From Clostridiales bacterium (GTDB taxonomy: Bacteria > Bacillota > Clostridia > Caldicoprobacterales > UBA3941), in the NCBI GenBank assembly GCA_012735575.1, contig JAAYGY010000063.1, forward strand, positions 1 to 42,300: 42,300 bases of DNA. The letters are read 5' to 3'. Below the pieces are notes generated by a model. The model ran no database searches and was not told the origin of the DNA. It worked only from the letters and a program-made list of their open reading frames with translations. This document shows, one piece after another, positions 32,024-40,131 of this stretch (positions within the stretch are counted from its first letter, which is position 1; every line of letters begins with the position of its first letter). Position numbers and translations under genes: made by a program.

Positions 32024-32527
32024 TTAATATTCCAATCTTTTTTCCATTTTATAATCATCCATTACAAAACCATTACCAATATCCTGTACTAACTCTTCTA
32101 TCTTCTTAAATCCAAATCTTTCATATGCTTTTATAGAATTATCATTATATTTATTTACAGTTAGCCATATCCTGTTCAGTCCATGGGTTCTACAAATATC
32201 TTCCATATAAGACAGGCATTGCTTACCTATCCCTTGGCCTCTAAAGTCTTTGGCTACATAAAACTTACTAAGAAATAAAGACTTATCTTTTGAATTAGCT
32301 TGTACGGCAAAGTATCCTACAGCCTGTCCATTGCAATAAGTTAAAAAATATCTATAGCCTTCATCCATTTGCTCCTTAATGGCTTGTTCACTTTGAAAAT
32401 TAGCCAGCATATAATCTACCTGTTCCTTGCCTATAATGGGGGTATAGTGCTGATTCCATATACTGTGCGCCAGCATTGCCGTTTCCTTGATTTGATTAGA
32501 ATCCATCACTTCAACTATATCAATCAT
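32024..32527 (-). CDS. GNAT-family N-acetyltransferase
   Basis: A 167-residue acyl-CoA-dependent acetyltransferase. The acetyl-CoA loop is FYVAKDFRGQGIGKQCLSYM (Q/RxxGxG/A type), followed by LTVNKYNDNSIKAYERFGFKKIEE, the usual motif B region. ATG 32527 stands 8 bases after GAGG; a GTG at 32536 directly abuts it and is unlikely. The acceptor is unknown. It has no co-transcribed partner. Confidence 0.85.
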   Translation of the reverse strand: MIDIVEVMDSNQIKETAMLAHSIWNQHYTPIIGKEQVDYMLANFQSEQAIKEQMDEGYRYFLTYCNGQAVGYFAVQANSKDKSLFLSKFYVAKDFRGQGIGKQCLSYMEDICRTHGLNRIWLTVNKYNDNSIKAYERFGFKKIEELVQDIGNGFVMDDYKMEKRLEY

Positions 32528-32738
32528 TTCTCTCACCTCATGTATTTCTTTCTAGAAAGTGGGTATAATATAAATATATATGTCTTTTATTTTACCACTT
32601 ATTTTACTTTACTGCATCATAATAATAGCACGATAAATAAATGTATTATTCAAAATGCACAAATTTTTTGACTTTTTTAACACATTTTGTAGATTCTTTT
32701 AATTTTAACCTGGATTTTACTGAGATTTTTCTTTGTAA

Positions 32739-32747
32739 TGGTATAAT
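32739..32747 (+). promoter_or_regulatory. Extended -10 promoter of the HPr-like gene
   Basis: TGGTATAAT (TG-N-TATAAT) with a perfect -10 at 32742-32747 and no good -35. It reads towards the ATG at 32812. Confidence 0.5.
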
Positions 32748-32811
32748 AATAGTGACAAAGAGCATAAAATAGATAATTGACTGCTAAGTAGACAGAAAGG
32801 CAGGTGAATGT

Positions 32812-33048
32812 ATGTACAGTATTGAAAAACAAATACGCTTAGGCGAGTTAACTGAAGTCCGGGATTTTGTTGTCCTTGCATCTAAATATCAATGTGATGT
32901 AAAGGTAAAAAGCAAGAATTCTGTGACTGATGGTAAAAGCATACTGGGAATCTTATCCCTAGGATTATGGCGTCCTATAACAGTAACTGCATCTGGTGTA
33001 GATGCCAAAAAATTCGAAAAAGGACTTGAAAGATTTGAAGCACAGTGA
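32812..33048 (+). CDS. HPr-like protein lacking the phosphorylatable histidine
   Basis: A 78-residue protein with the HPr fold signature in its second half: DGKSILGILSLGLWRPITVTASGVDAKKFEKGLERF, matching the (N/D)xKSIxGxxSL region with the regulatory Ser46 equivalent. The first half (IRLGELTEVRDFVVLASKY) replaces the GLHARP active site, and the whole protein contains no His, so it cannot carry phosphate as PTS HPr does. It may act as a regulatory paralogue, as Crh does in Bacillus with Gln in place of His15. The ATG follows GGCAGGTG. Monocistronic, with its own promoter and terminator. Confidence 0.75.
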   Translation: MYSIEKQIRLGELTEVRDFVVLASKYQCDVKVKSKNSVTDGKSILGILSLGLWRPITVTASGVDAKKFEKGLERFEAQ

Positions 33049-33050
33049 AT

Positions 33051-33087
33051 AAGGTACCTTCGTTATTTATAATGAATAAGGTACCTT
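33051..33087 (+). terminator. Terminator of the HPr-like gene
   Basis: AAGGTACCTT occurs at 33051-33060 and 33078-33087; as each copy is itself a palindrome they also pair with each other to a 10-bp stem, followed by TTATCTTTT. Beyond it, up to 33243, the spacer holds no gene. Confidence 0.7.
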
Positions 33088-33243
33088 TTATCTTTTCATC
33101 ATAAATTATCCCTTCCGTATTAAACGTAATTAAATGTAAAATTCATAATTCTCCTATATTGCCATTATTTATAAATACTTTTTCTATTTGGTGATTCTAC
33201 TCCCTTCTCTTAGATTTTTTTAATTTACCTTAATATTATTGGC

Positions 33244-33271
33244 TTTACACGGTCAAGATTTGATATAATAT
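33244..33271 (+). promoter_or_regulatory. Promoter of the GH4 gene
   Basis: TTTACA (33244-33249), 16-base spacer, TAATAT (33266-33271); a perfect TATAAT overlaps at 33264-33269 with a shorter spacing. Its leader of about 70 bases shows no clear structure. Confidence 0.45.
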
Positions 33272-33349
33272 AGATTAAAATCAGAGTTTATAAATACGTA
33301 TTTCCTCTTCATAATATTACAAATAAAAACTTAATAAGGGGGCGCTGTC

Positions 33350-34855
33350 ATGTCTTTTAAAGTTGCTTTTATAGGTGCTGGAAGTATAGGTTTTACCAGA
33401 GGTCTTCTAAAAGATTTGCTTTCGGTACCGGAATTTCATAACATCCAGGTGGCTTTTACTGATATTAATGAACATAATCTATCCATGGTTACCCAGCTTT
33501 GTCAAAGAGATATTGATGCCAACGGACTTGATATTAAGATCCAATCAACAACCGACCGTAGAGAAGCTCTTAAAGACGCCAAATATGTTTTTAATGTTGT
33601 GCGAATAGGAGGGCTGGAAGCTTTTGAACTGGATATAAATATTCCATTAAAGTATGGCATTGACCAATGTGTCGGAGATACTCTGTGTGCCGGTGGTATC
33701 ATGTATGGACAGCGAGGCATTCCGGTAATGCTAGACTTTTGTAAAGATATTAGGGAAGTTGCTCACCCTGATTGCCTGTTGCTGAATTATGCCAATCCCA
33801 ATGCCATGATTACCTGGGCCTGCAATAAATATGGTAAAGTTAATACTATTGGCCTTTGCCATGGAGTTCAGGGCGGACATCAACAAATTGCTGAAGTTCT
33901 TGGGCTAGACCAGGATGAAGTAGATATTATCTGTGCAGGTATCAATCATCAAACCTGGTATATATCCGTCAAGTATAAAGGTAAGGATATGACTGACAAG
34001 CTCTTAGAAGCCTTCGAAAAACATCCCGTATATAGCAAAACTGAAAAGGTGCGCATAGATATGCTTCGACGTTTCGGCTACTACAGCACCGAGTCCAATG
34101 GACATCTAAGCGAATATGTACCATGGTACAGAAAACGTCCTGAGGAAATTATGGATTGGATAGATTTAAGTGTTTGGATACACGGTGAAACCGGTGGCTA
34201 CTTAAGAGTATGTACCGAAGGCCGCAACTGGTTTGAAACCGACTTTCCCAATTGGTTAAAGGAAGAACCGAAGAAATTTGACCCTAAAGACAGAAGTCAG
34301 GAGCATGGCTCATACATAGTAGAAAGTCTGGAAACTGGGCGATTATACCGTGGACACTTTAACGTAGTAAACAATGGAACAATAACCAACTTGCCCGATG
34401 ACGCTGTAGTTGAGGTTCCAGGCTATGTGGATTACAATGGAATTAATATTCCAAAAGTGGGAGATCTGCCCCTTGGATGTGCAGCTGTATGTAATGCCAG
34501 CATCTCAGTACAGAGACTGTCTGTAGAAGCTGCTGTTCATGGCGATGATTTACTCCTTCGTCAGGCTATGATGATGGATCTCTTGGTAGGAGCCGTCTGC
34601 AATCCTCCCGAGATTTGGCAGTTGGTAGACGAAATGCTAGTAGCCCAGGCACAATGGTTGCCACAATATAAGGATGCTATTGAGGAAGCCAAAAAGAGAT
34701 TGGCATCTGGAAAACTAATCCCTACAAGAGACGACTATAAAGGCGCAGCAAGACTCAAAATCAAAACCGTTGAAGAGATGGCAAAAAACCGAAAAGCAGC
34801 TACCGAAAATGCTAAAGCTGCTGATAAAGCTAAGAGACTACCTTCAGCTGAATGA
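33350..34855 (+). CDS. GH4 family glycosidase (alpha-galactosidase/alpha-galacturonidase-like)
   Basis: NAD+- and Mn2+-dependent glycosidase of family GH4 (501 residues), which cleaves by oxidation at C3 and elimination. The Rossmann motif is IGAGSIGFTRGLLKDLL (8-24), the likely metal ligands are C170 in GLCHGVQGGHQ and H200 in AGINHQTW, and NYANPNAM (146-153) lies in the active site. Closest in look are the MelA and LplD-type members. The LplD-like alpha-galacturonidases accompany Lpl/Ytc importers, as found in this window, but substrate cannot be decided. The Lys/Ala-rich C-terminal tail (from about 470) is unusual. ATG follows GGGGG. It stands alone, with its own promoter and terminator. 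Confidence 0.88.
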   Translation: MSFKVAFIGAGSIGFTRGLLKDLLSVPEFHNIQVAFTDINEHNLSMVTQLCQRDIDANGLDIKIQSTTDRREALKDAKYVFNVVRIGGLEAFELDINIPLKYGIDQCVGDTLCAGGIMYGQRGIPVMLDFCKDIREVAHPDCLLLNYANPNAMITWACNKYGKVNTIGLCHGVQGGHQQIAEVLGLDQDEVDIICAGINHQTWYISVKYKGKDMTDKLLEAFEKHPVYSKTEKVRIDMLRRFGYYSTESNGHLSEYVPWYRKRPEEIMDWIDLSVWIHGETGGYLRVCTEGRNWFETDFPNWLKEEPKKFDPKDRSQEHGSYIVESLETGRLYRGHFNVVNNGTITNLPDDAVVEVPGYVDYNGINIPKVGDLPLGCAAVCNASISVQRLSVEAAVHGDDLLLRQAMMMDLLVGAVCNPPEIWQLVDEMLVAQAQWLPQYKDAIEEAKKRLASGKLIPTRDDYKGAARLKIKTVEEMAKNRKAATENAKAADKAKRLPSAE

Positions 34856-34879
34856 AAATTTTAACTTATAATCATTATT

Positions 34880-34924
34880 AAAAGGGATAGGCCTATGATT
34901 TATATACTTAGGTATATCCCTTTT
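34880..34924 (+). terminator. Terminator of the GH4 gene
   Basis: AAAAGGGATA (34880-34889) pairs with TATCCCTTTT (34915-34924), extended by an imperfect inner stem, and is followed by TGTTTT. Confidence 0.8.
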
Positions 34925-34980
34925 TGTTTTCCTATTTTATCACTCTACTTACTCTCTACTGTATTCTACCTAGATTCTAA

Positions 34981-35253
34981 CTAGTATTTACTTTTATCAA
35001 ACTCATCATAGGCTTTGGCTATGCGCTTAAAGCCTAGTTTTTCTAATACTTCTACCACAATCTTTTTGATTTCAGCAGAATCTATTATACTCTTTCCGGT
35101 TTGAATAACCTTTCTTTCTATCTCTTCAGTTAATAAACTTAAATCTGATCCTGTAAGTGGCTGATTTAAATCATCTGATATACACTCCAAAGTTAATCTA
35201 ATTTTATCAATGGAAAAAGCCTGAATACTTCCGTTTCTTTTCCTTACTTTCAT
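34981..35253 (-). CDS. Stand-alone ATP-cone domain protein
   Basis: A 90-residue protein that consists only of an ATP-cone: KVRKRNGSIQAFSIDKIRLTLECI at the start, then helices to KKIVVEVLEKLGFKRIAKAYDEF. ATP-cones bind ATP or dATP and usually sit at the N-terminus of ribonucleotide reductases or in NrdR; here nothing follows it. ATG 35253 stands 8 bases after GGGAG; the GTG at 35262 overlaps that site. It is divergent from dinB and shares the intergenic region with the LexA box. A role as nucleotide-sensing regulator is possible but not shown. Confidence 0.8.
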   Translation of the reverse strand: MKVRKRNGSIQAFSIDKIRLTLECISDDLNQPLTGSDLSLLTEEIERKVIQTGKSIIDSAEIKKIVVEVLEKLGFKRIAKAYDEFDKSKY

Positions 35254-35308
35254 GCTTTTCACTCCCTTAACATAATTTTAAAACATAGTCATGTTAAACT
35301 TTTTCCTC

Positions 35309-35337
35309 TTTACATCGAACATATGTTCTGATATAAT
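35309..35337 (+). promoter_or_regulatory. dinB: Promoter of dinB
   Basis: TTTACA (35309-35314), 17-base spacer, TATAAT (35332-35337). The spacer contains the LexA box. Confidence 0.8.
35316..35329. promoter_or_regulatory. LexA (SOS) box of Gram-positive type
   Basis: CGAACATATGTTCT agrees with the Bacillus/Clostridium consensus CGAAC-N4-GTTCG in 9 of 10 fixed positions and lies wholly between the -35 and -10 of dinB, where LexA would block RNA polymerase. Confidence 0.9.
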
Positions 35338-35361
35338 AAAGATACTCGAAGGAGGAATATC

Positions 35362-36615
35362 ATGGAAACTAAAAACCGGATCATATTCCATATTGACGTA
35401 AACTCAGCCTATTTATCCTGGGAGGCGGTTTATCGCCTGCAACATGGTGATACTCTTGATCTTCGAACTATCCCATCAGTAGTAGGTGGGGATGTTACTG
35501 CCCGAAGAGGCATAGTTCTTGCAAAATCTATACCTACCAAGCCCTACAAGATTAAGACGGGGGAATCCTTGTTTTCTGCTAAACTAAAGTGCCCTGATTT
35601 GGTAATTGTTCCCCCCAGGTATCATCTATATATGCAGTGCAGTAAAGCCTTGATTTCCATACTTGAAGAATATTCCCCCTCTATACAGCAATTCTCCATA
35701 GACGAGGTTTTCCTCGACTTTACTAATATGGAGGTTCACTGGGGAGATCCCATACAGGCTGCTCATAGAATCAAGGAACGTATCAAAAAGGAATTGGGGT
35801 TTACAGTAAATATAGGTATTTCCAATAATAAACTCCTTGCCAAAATGGCATCGGACTTGCAAAAGCCTGATAAAGTACATACACTCTTCCCCCATGAAAT
35901 TGGTGACAAAATGTGGCCCCTGCCCGTAGAGGAACTGTTTATGGTAGGGCGATCCACTACCTTTAAACTTCATAAAAAAGGTATATTTACCATAGGAGAT
36001 CTTGCCGCCACAGATCCCAAGCTGCTGATGCAATGGTTTAAAAGTCATGGCCGTCTTATCTGGGAATTTGCCAACGGCATAGAGAATTCACCTGTTCGTC
36101 AAGATTTTCCTGTAAAGGGGCTGGGCAACTCTTCCACCATAGCTTTTGATATAGAGGACAGAAAGACCGCCCATAGAGCATTATTGTCCCTTACCGAAAC
36201 TGTCGCTATGCGTCTTAGGGATATAAGGAAATCAGCAAGGGTTCTATCGGTGTATATAAAAGACCGGGATTTTGAATCCTGCTCCCATCAGCGGAAATTG
36301 GATGTCCCTACCAACTCCACCAACATCCTATACCAGGTTGCATGCCAACTGTTTGATGAATTATGGCAAGGGCAACCTTTACGGCATCTGGGAGTTCGGA
36401 CTACTGAACTATATAGTGATGATTTTTATCAGCTGTCTTTCCTTGAAGCAGATATTGAAAGGCAGAAAGCTCTAGACGCCGCCGTTGATCAGATTAGAAA
36501 CCAATACGGCTGGGATTCAATTGTACGCTCATGCTTTTTATATTCCCGGCTAAGTCCTATGATGGGCGGTGTTATACAGGAAGAAGAGTATCCCATGATG
36601 TCTAGTATGCTATAA
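35362..36615 (+). CDS. dinB: Y-family DNA polymerase IV (translesion polymerase)
   Basis: Error-prone lesion-bypass polymerase induced by DNA damage. The catalytic carboxylates are visible: D12 in FHIDVNSAYLSWE and D114-E115 in FSIDEVFLDF. The palm/finger parts, the helix-hairpin-helix thumb (LFMVGRSTTFKLHKKGIFTIGDLA, about 191-217) and the C-terminal little-finger domain follow, 417 residues in all. Some Firmicute members (UvrX/UmuC type) look similar, so the DinB name is at family level. The ATG follows AAGGAGG. Its promoter holds a LexA box, which shows SOS control. The next gene lies 41 bases on. Confidence 0.9.
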   Translation: METKNRIIFHIDVNSAYLSWEAVYRLQHGDTLDLRTIPSVVGGDVTARRGIVLAKSIPTKPYKIKTGESLFSAKLKCPDLVIVPPRYHLYMQCSKALISILEEYSPSIQQFSIDEVFLDFTNMEVHWGDPIQAAHRIKERIKKELGFTVNIGISNNKLLAKMASDLQKPDKVHTLFPHEIGDKMWPLPVEELFMVGRSTTFKLHKKGIFTIGDLAATDPKLLMQWFKSHGRLIWEFANGIENSPVRQDFPVKGLGNSSTIAFDIEDRKTAHRALLSLTETVAMRLRDIRKSARVLSVYIKDRDFESCSHQRKLDVPTNSTNILYQVACQLFDELWQGQPLRHLGVRTTELYSDDFYQLSFLEADIERQKALDAAVDQIRNQYGWDSIVRSCFLYSRLSPMMGGVIQEEEYPMMSSML

Positions 36616-36656
36616 TTGTGCTTTTAATTACTACTAATTGAAATTATGGTGATATT

Positions 36657-36920
36657 ATGAAAGTGTTAATGAAACCCATAGAAATGATTGCATGGTTTAC
36701 CCAAGACGGGCTGCCCACCCCTGTCCGTTTTCGGATGGAGCAGCCCGATGGGAGTTATATAGTGATTAGGGTGGCCCGTACCATAACCCGAAAAGAGGAA
36801 AGACTAGCCGGCAACCCCATGATAATATTTACTTGTCAAAGTATAATTAATGGAATAGAAAAACTCTACGAAATCCGCTATGAATTAAGAACTTGTAAAT
36901 GGTATGTCTATAAAATCTAG
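36657..36920 (+). CDS. Small conserved protein co-transcribed with the Y-family polymerase
   Basis: An 87-residue protein I cannot name. It starts MKVLMKPIEMIAWFTQDGLPTPVRFRM and continues with short beta-strand-like segments (SYIVIRVARTIT, MIIFTCQSIIN) and ends KLYEIRYELRTCKWYVYKI. No membrane segment. The compact all-beta look and its place right behind the polymerase gene (41 bases, same strand, no terminator between) suggest a partner in SOS mutagenesis; similar short proteins accompany Y-family polymerases in Firmicutes, though it does not look like YolD. Its stop codon is separated by one base from that of the convergent DUF438 gene. Confidence 0.7.
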   Translation: MKVLMKPIEMIAWFTQDGLPTPVRFRMEQPDGSYIVIRVARTITRKEERLAGNPMIIFTCQSIINGIEKLYEIRYELRTCKWYVYKI

Positions 36921-36921
36921 G

Positions 36922-38151
36922 CTAGTCTGACAGAAGTCTTTTCTCTCCTTCAAGTTTTTGGAAGGGTGCAATATCCTGGGAAACTTCTACGGTTCCTAAA
37001 TATTGTCCGTTTTTATCCCTTACTGCAAAATATCTAATAAGAACGAATTTCTCACCCATTCTAATCCAAAAATCCTCGTGATCCTTGGCGCCACTCTTAA
37101 AGTCTTCTACTATCTTGTTTACTACATGGATACTGGATGGAGGATGGCAGTTTTGGACGGTTCTTCCTATTACACTCTTAGGTCTGGGGAAGATTCGCTC
37201 GCTACTTTGAGAAAAATACTTTACCCTATCATCTTTATCCACAAAGGTAATGTCTATAGGTAGATGATTAAGCAAAGTCTCAAGCTCATGAACAGACATA
37301 AAGCCTGTTTCAAAGCGTATTACACCAGATTCTATATCTGCTTTTTCCTCCTCTTGCTGTTCTTTATCAAAATCCGCCCTCTCAGGTTTCCATTCCGCCG
37401 TGGGGGTTATAAAGGTATATCCTATCTCATCACTATCCCTGTAGACAGTCAGCCATTCATCCTCGCTTAGAGTATCCACCATTAGAGGAAACAGTATATT
37501 TTCCTCCTTAAATATCATTTCCTTAACCTGATCAATAGCCTCATCAGCCTTTTGTGCCACCTCATTCTTATTACCTTTATAATCCTCCAGTAGTACTTTT
37601 ACTTCCTTTAGCAGGTCTCGAATATCATCGTCCACTCCCCACATTACCTTGGGCGGGGCAGTAATGCCTGCTTTCTCCAGGAATGGGAATACTAGGTTTT
37701 CCTTGCGGCTGTAATGCTTATCAATTTCCAGCATTTCAGTAAAACTTTCAAGAAGTTTCCCCACATTTTCCTCACTATCAGACTCTTTAAAGGCTTCTAA
37801 TGCTGGATTAACCTTTGTTTCGATTCTCTTTTCTATTTCCTTATTCTCTAGTTTAAAGGTGTGCATGGGATGCCCTGGTATTTGTTCTAAAGAAGCTGGC
37901 TTGTGTATATCTTCAATGGAGCCTTTAAAAACAGCAGCATGTACATCACAAAGCCTTTGAACTTCTTCAACAGGCATACCTTCCATAATAAGCCTTTGTT
38001 CCAGCTCAGAAATCTCGGCTACAGATACACCTTCAATAAGTTTTTCAAAGCGTTCTTTTACATCATCAACGCTTTTTCCTTCATGGAGCTCCATAATTAG
38101 CTCTTTTAGTACCTTTTGCCTATATTCGCGGTTATTTATAAGTTCACTCAT
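36922..38151 (-). CDS. DUF438 - hemerythrin-like - PAS domain protein
   Basis: A 409-residue cytoplasmic sensor protein without output domain. Residues 1-75 are DUF438 (KELIMELHEGKSVDDVKERFEKLI). Next is a hemerythrin-like HHE domain (about 95-245) with candidate ligands in PGHPMHTF, HYSRKENLVFPFLEK and KEENILFPLM. A C-terminal PAS domain follows (about 285-400, LPIDITFVDKDDRVKYFS... YLGTVEVSQDI). Hemerythrin-like domains bind di-iron and sense oxygen or NO; the PAS domain may bind heme or a flavin. The function is probably redox or NO response. The ATG follows AGGAGG by 7 bases. It is monocistronic and its 3' end abuts the small gene behind dinB. Confidence 0.88.
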   Translation of the reverse strand: MSELINNREYRQKVLKELIMELHEGKSVDDVKERFEKLIEGVSVAEISELEQRLIMEGMPVEEVQRLCDVHAAVFKGSIEDIHKPASLEQIPGHPMHTFKLENKEIEKRIETKVNPALEAFKESDSEENVGKLLESFTEMLEIDKHYSRKENLVFPFLEKAGITAPPKVMWGVDDDIRDLLKEVKVLLEDYKGNKNEVAQKADEAIDQVKEMIFKEENILFPLMVDTLSEDEWLTVYRDSDEIGYTFITPTAEWKPERADFDKEQQEEEKADIESGVIRFETGFMSVHELETLLNHLPIDITFVDKDDRVKYFSQSSERIFPRPKSVIGRTVQNCHPPSSIHVVNKIVEDFKSGAKDHEDFWIRMGEKFVLIRYFAVRDKNGQYLGTVEVSQDIAPFQKLEGEKRLLSD

Positions 38152-38290
38152 CTAATCATCCTCCTACGTTTCTACGCATTGTTTATCTACAATGCTTATG
38201 TCTCATTACATAAATAACCTTTTCTCAGTCTATTCAATCATTTATATTATCCGCAATTATAGGCAAGCTATCCCACAAGAGGCTTAAATG

Positions 38291-39802
38291 TTAACTATCC
38301 TCTTTTATGTGTGAAAGACTTGACTTTGGAGAGCAGCCCACAATTAATCGGTTTCCGTCAGAATAACCCTCTTCTCTGCCTTCTAATTCTTTAATAAGAA
38401 TTTTTCTGAGATAATTTATTCTGTGGCTATACTCCTTATCTTTTATTCCATTGTGTAGTTCCATGGGATCCTTTTCAAGATCAAAATATTGTTCTTCCCC
38501 GGTTTGTGAATACCATATATATTTATCCTTCTTAGTGACAATATAGTGGTTTGAAGCAACGCCAAAAGAATGTTCTCCATGGAGATATTCTCTCCAGGGA
38601 GTTTCCTCTTCCCTCGCCAAGGGCATTACGCTCATTCCCTCTACTTTTTCCGGAATCTCTACTCCTGCAGCATCTAATAGGGTGGGCATAATGTCTTTAA
38701 GCTCCACTATATTATTAATAACCGCACCTGATTTTATCCCTAAGTTATTACCTGGGTCATAAATAATAAAGGGTATAGAGGTGCTTCCTTCATAAGGAAT
38801 GGATTTTCTAACCCAATTATGATCTCCCATCATATCCCCATGATCTGATGTAAAGAGGATAATGGTATTGTCTAATACATCCTCATCAAACATAGCCTGT
38901 AAAAATCTGCCTATCTGATGATCAATATGAGTGATGCTACCATAATAAGCTGCTCTTGCCCTTTGTAGTGCGCTATCCGTAAGTTTACCGCCGTATCCAT
39001 TATAAACCAGAGCATCCCTCATACCGTCGTCTTCTTCTTCAACCCAGTCGCCTATAGGTGGAGCCGGCATTTCCCTATTGATATACATATCATAATAATA
39101 CTGAGGTGGATCTAAAGGTGAATGAGGCCTTACAAAGGACATCATAAGAAAGAAGGGCTTGGTAGGATCCCGCCGCCTTAGAAAATCTATAGATTGGTCT
39201 ACTAACCAGTTGGTAGGATGAAGATGCTCAGGATAAGGCCATGATCTGGCTACCCAGGAATTACAGTCCAAACCGGCATCAATAATGTCTGCATTGTAAT
39301 ACCCAAGTTTTTCCCTTAGCCAGGGCAGATAATCATCGGTGTTAAACCAGCTTTCTGTAGCACTAGACTTTTTACTCCGATAAGTGTGGAGATATCCATC
39401 ATGAAGAATTACATTGTGAAATCCACACAGGAATCTGGCAGGATGCACATGCATCTTTCCAATAGCCTGGGTATGGTAGCCTGCTTTGGCCAATTCACCA
39501 GCTAAATAATGGTCATAATTCCATTCAACCCTGTCTTCATACCCCACGCGTCCATGACTTTTTTGAGAAAGACCGGTCATAATTGCTGCCCTGGAAGCAA
39601 TACAGGACGGTACTGCCGAATAAGCATTGGTAAATATTGCACCATTATGAGCCATGGTATCCAGATGAGGAGTTTCCACCACAGGATGTCCAAGAATACC
39701 AAGACAGTCTCCTCTCATCTGATCCGTTGTTATAAGTAAAATATTAGGTTTTTTCTTTAGTTTTTTCAATGATACCTTTCTCTCCCTTCCAAATATGTAC
39801 AA
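38291..39802 (-). CDS. Sulfatase (formylglycine-dependent, type I)
   Basis: Hydrolyses sulfate esters, probably of a glycan. The modification motif is C67-I-A-S-R71 in [15 protein letters not shown]; it carries Ala where Pro is usual, which still fits the C-x-(P/A)-x-R rule for anaerobic (anSME) or FGE maturation. Metal-binding parts are [13 protein letters not shown] (20-32) and [15 protein letters not shown]. Length 503 residues. Two TTG starts compete, 39802 (after GAGG) and 39769 (after AAAGG); the second would give a start at MKKLKKKPN. No signal peptide, so it acts inside the cell. Together with fucosidases, a sulfated fucan or mucin glycan is a reasonable substrate. No maturase is in the window. 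Confidence 0.9.
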   Translation of the reverse strand: MYIFGRERKVSLKKLKKKPNILLITTDQMRGDCLGILGHPVVETPHLDTMAHNGAIFTNAYSAVPSCIASRAAIMTGLSQKSHGRVGYEDRVEWNYDHYLAGELAKAGYHTQAIGKMHVHPARFLCGFHNVILHDGYLHTYRSKKSSATESWFNTDDYLPWLREKLGYYNADIIDAGLDCNSWVARSWPYPEHLHPTNWLVDQSIDFLRRRDPTKPFFLMMSFVRPHSPLDPPQYYYDMYINREMPAPPIGDWVEEEDDGMRDALVYNGYGGKLTDSALQRARAAYYGSITHIDHQIGRFLQAMFDEDVLDNTIILFTSDHGDMMGDHNWVRKSIPYEGSTSIPFIIYDPGNNLGIKSGAVINNIVELKDIMPTLLDAAGVEIPEKVEGMSVMPLAREEETPWREYLHGEHSFGVASNHYIVTKKDKYIWYSQTGEEQYFDLEKDPMELHNGIKDKEYSHRINYLRKILIKELEGREEGYSDGNRLIVGCSPKSSLSHIKEDS

Positions 39803-39847
39803 TATATCCTCATATTTTATTGATCACTTAGTTGGTTTATTATTTAT

Positions 39848-39861
39848 ATTCCAATTGGAAT
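39848..39861. promoter_or_regulatory. Palindromic operator candidate upstream of the sulfatase
   Basis: ATTCCAATTGGAAT is a perfect 14-bp palindrome, 46 bases upstream of the first possible start codon. It does not resemble the LacI operator of the fucoside operon and would belong to another regulator. Confidence 0.4.
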
Positions 39862-40077
39862 TTGATGTTTTATACTAATTAATCTAATTTTTATAGTAGC
39901 CTTCAAATATATTTGATTTGTCCTTAATTGATATATATTATATCATTATGTTTCATGATAGACCAATTTTTACTTTATACCTGACACATGTAATCTTATG
40001 TTGTAATTCTTCTAACAGTTACAGTACTGGAATTAAAATCATAATATGGACATGATAGAAACTACAAAGCATAAATA

Positions 40078-40107
40078 GAAAACCCCGAAATTTAACTCGG
40101 GGTTTTC
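40078..40107 (-). terminator. Terminator after the VOC gene
   Basis: Perfect 11-bp stem GAAAACCCCGA (40078-40088) with TCGGGGTTTTC (40097-40107). The T tract is the 3' arm itself. It ends the rhamnosidase-isomerase-VOC gene group. Confidence 0.8.
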
Positions 40108-40131
40108 CATAGTCATTTGCTTAATCTCTAC

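Larger units (their letters stand above)
39803..40131. other. Intergenic region between sulfatase and VOC genes
   Basis: AT-rich and without a gene. It holds a perfect palindrome ATTCCAATTGGAAT (39848-39861) upstream of the sulfatase start and the terminator at 40078-40107. The sulfatase promoter should lie in 39840-39960, but no convincing -35/-10 pair stands out. Confidence 0.5.

Noticed and set aside
33051-33087. CRISPR-like direct repeat (AAGGTACCTT twice)
   Set aside because: There are only two copies, each is self-complementary, and together with the T tract they make a terminator.
33350-34855. Lactate/malate dehydrogenase
   Set aside because: The Rossmann start is similar, but the Cys-His (GLCHG) and GINH metal motifs define family GH4.
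35626-36048. A 140-codon open frame on the minus strand inside dinB
   Set aside because: It is antisense to the catalytic part of the polymerase, shows no known motif and has no ribosome site.
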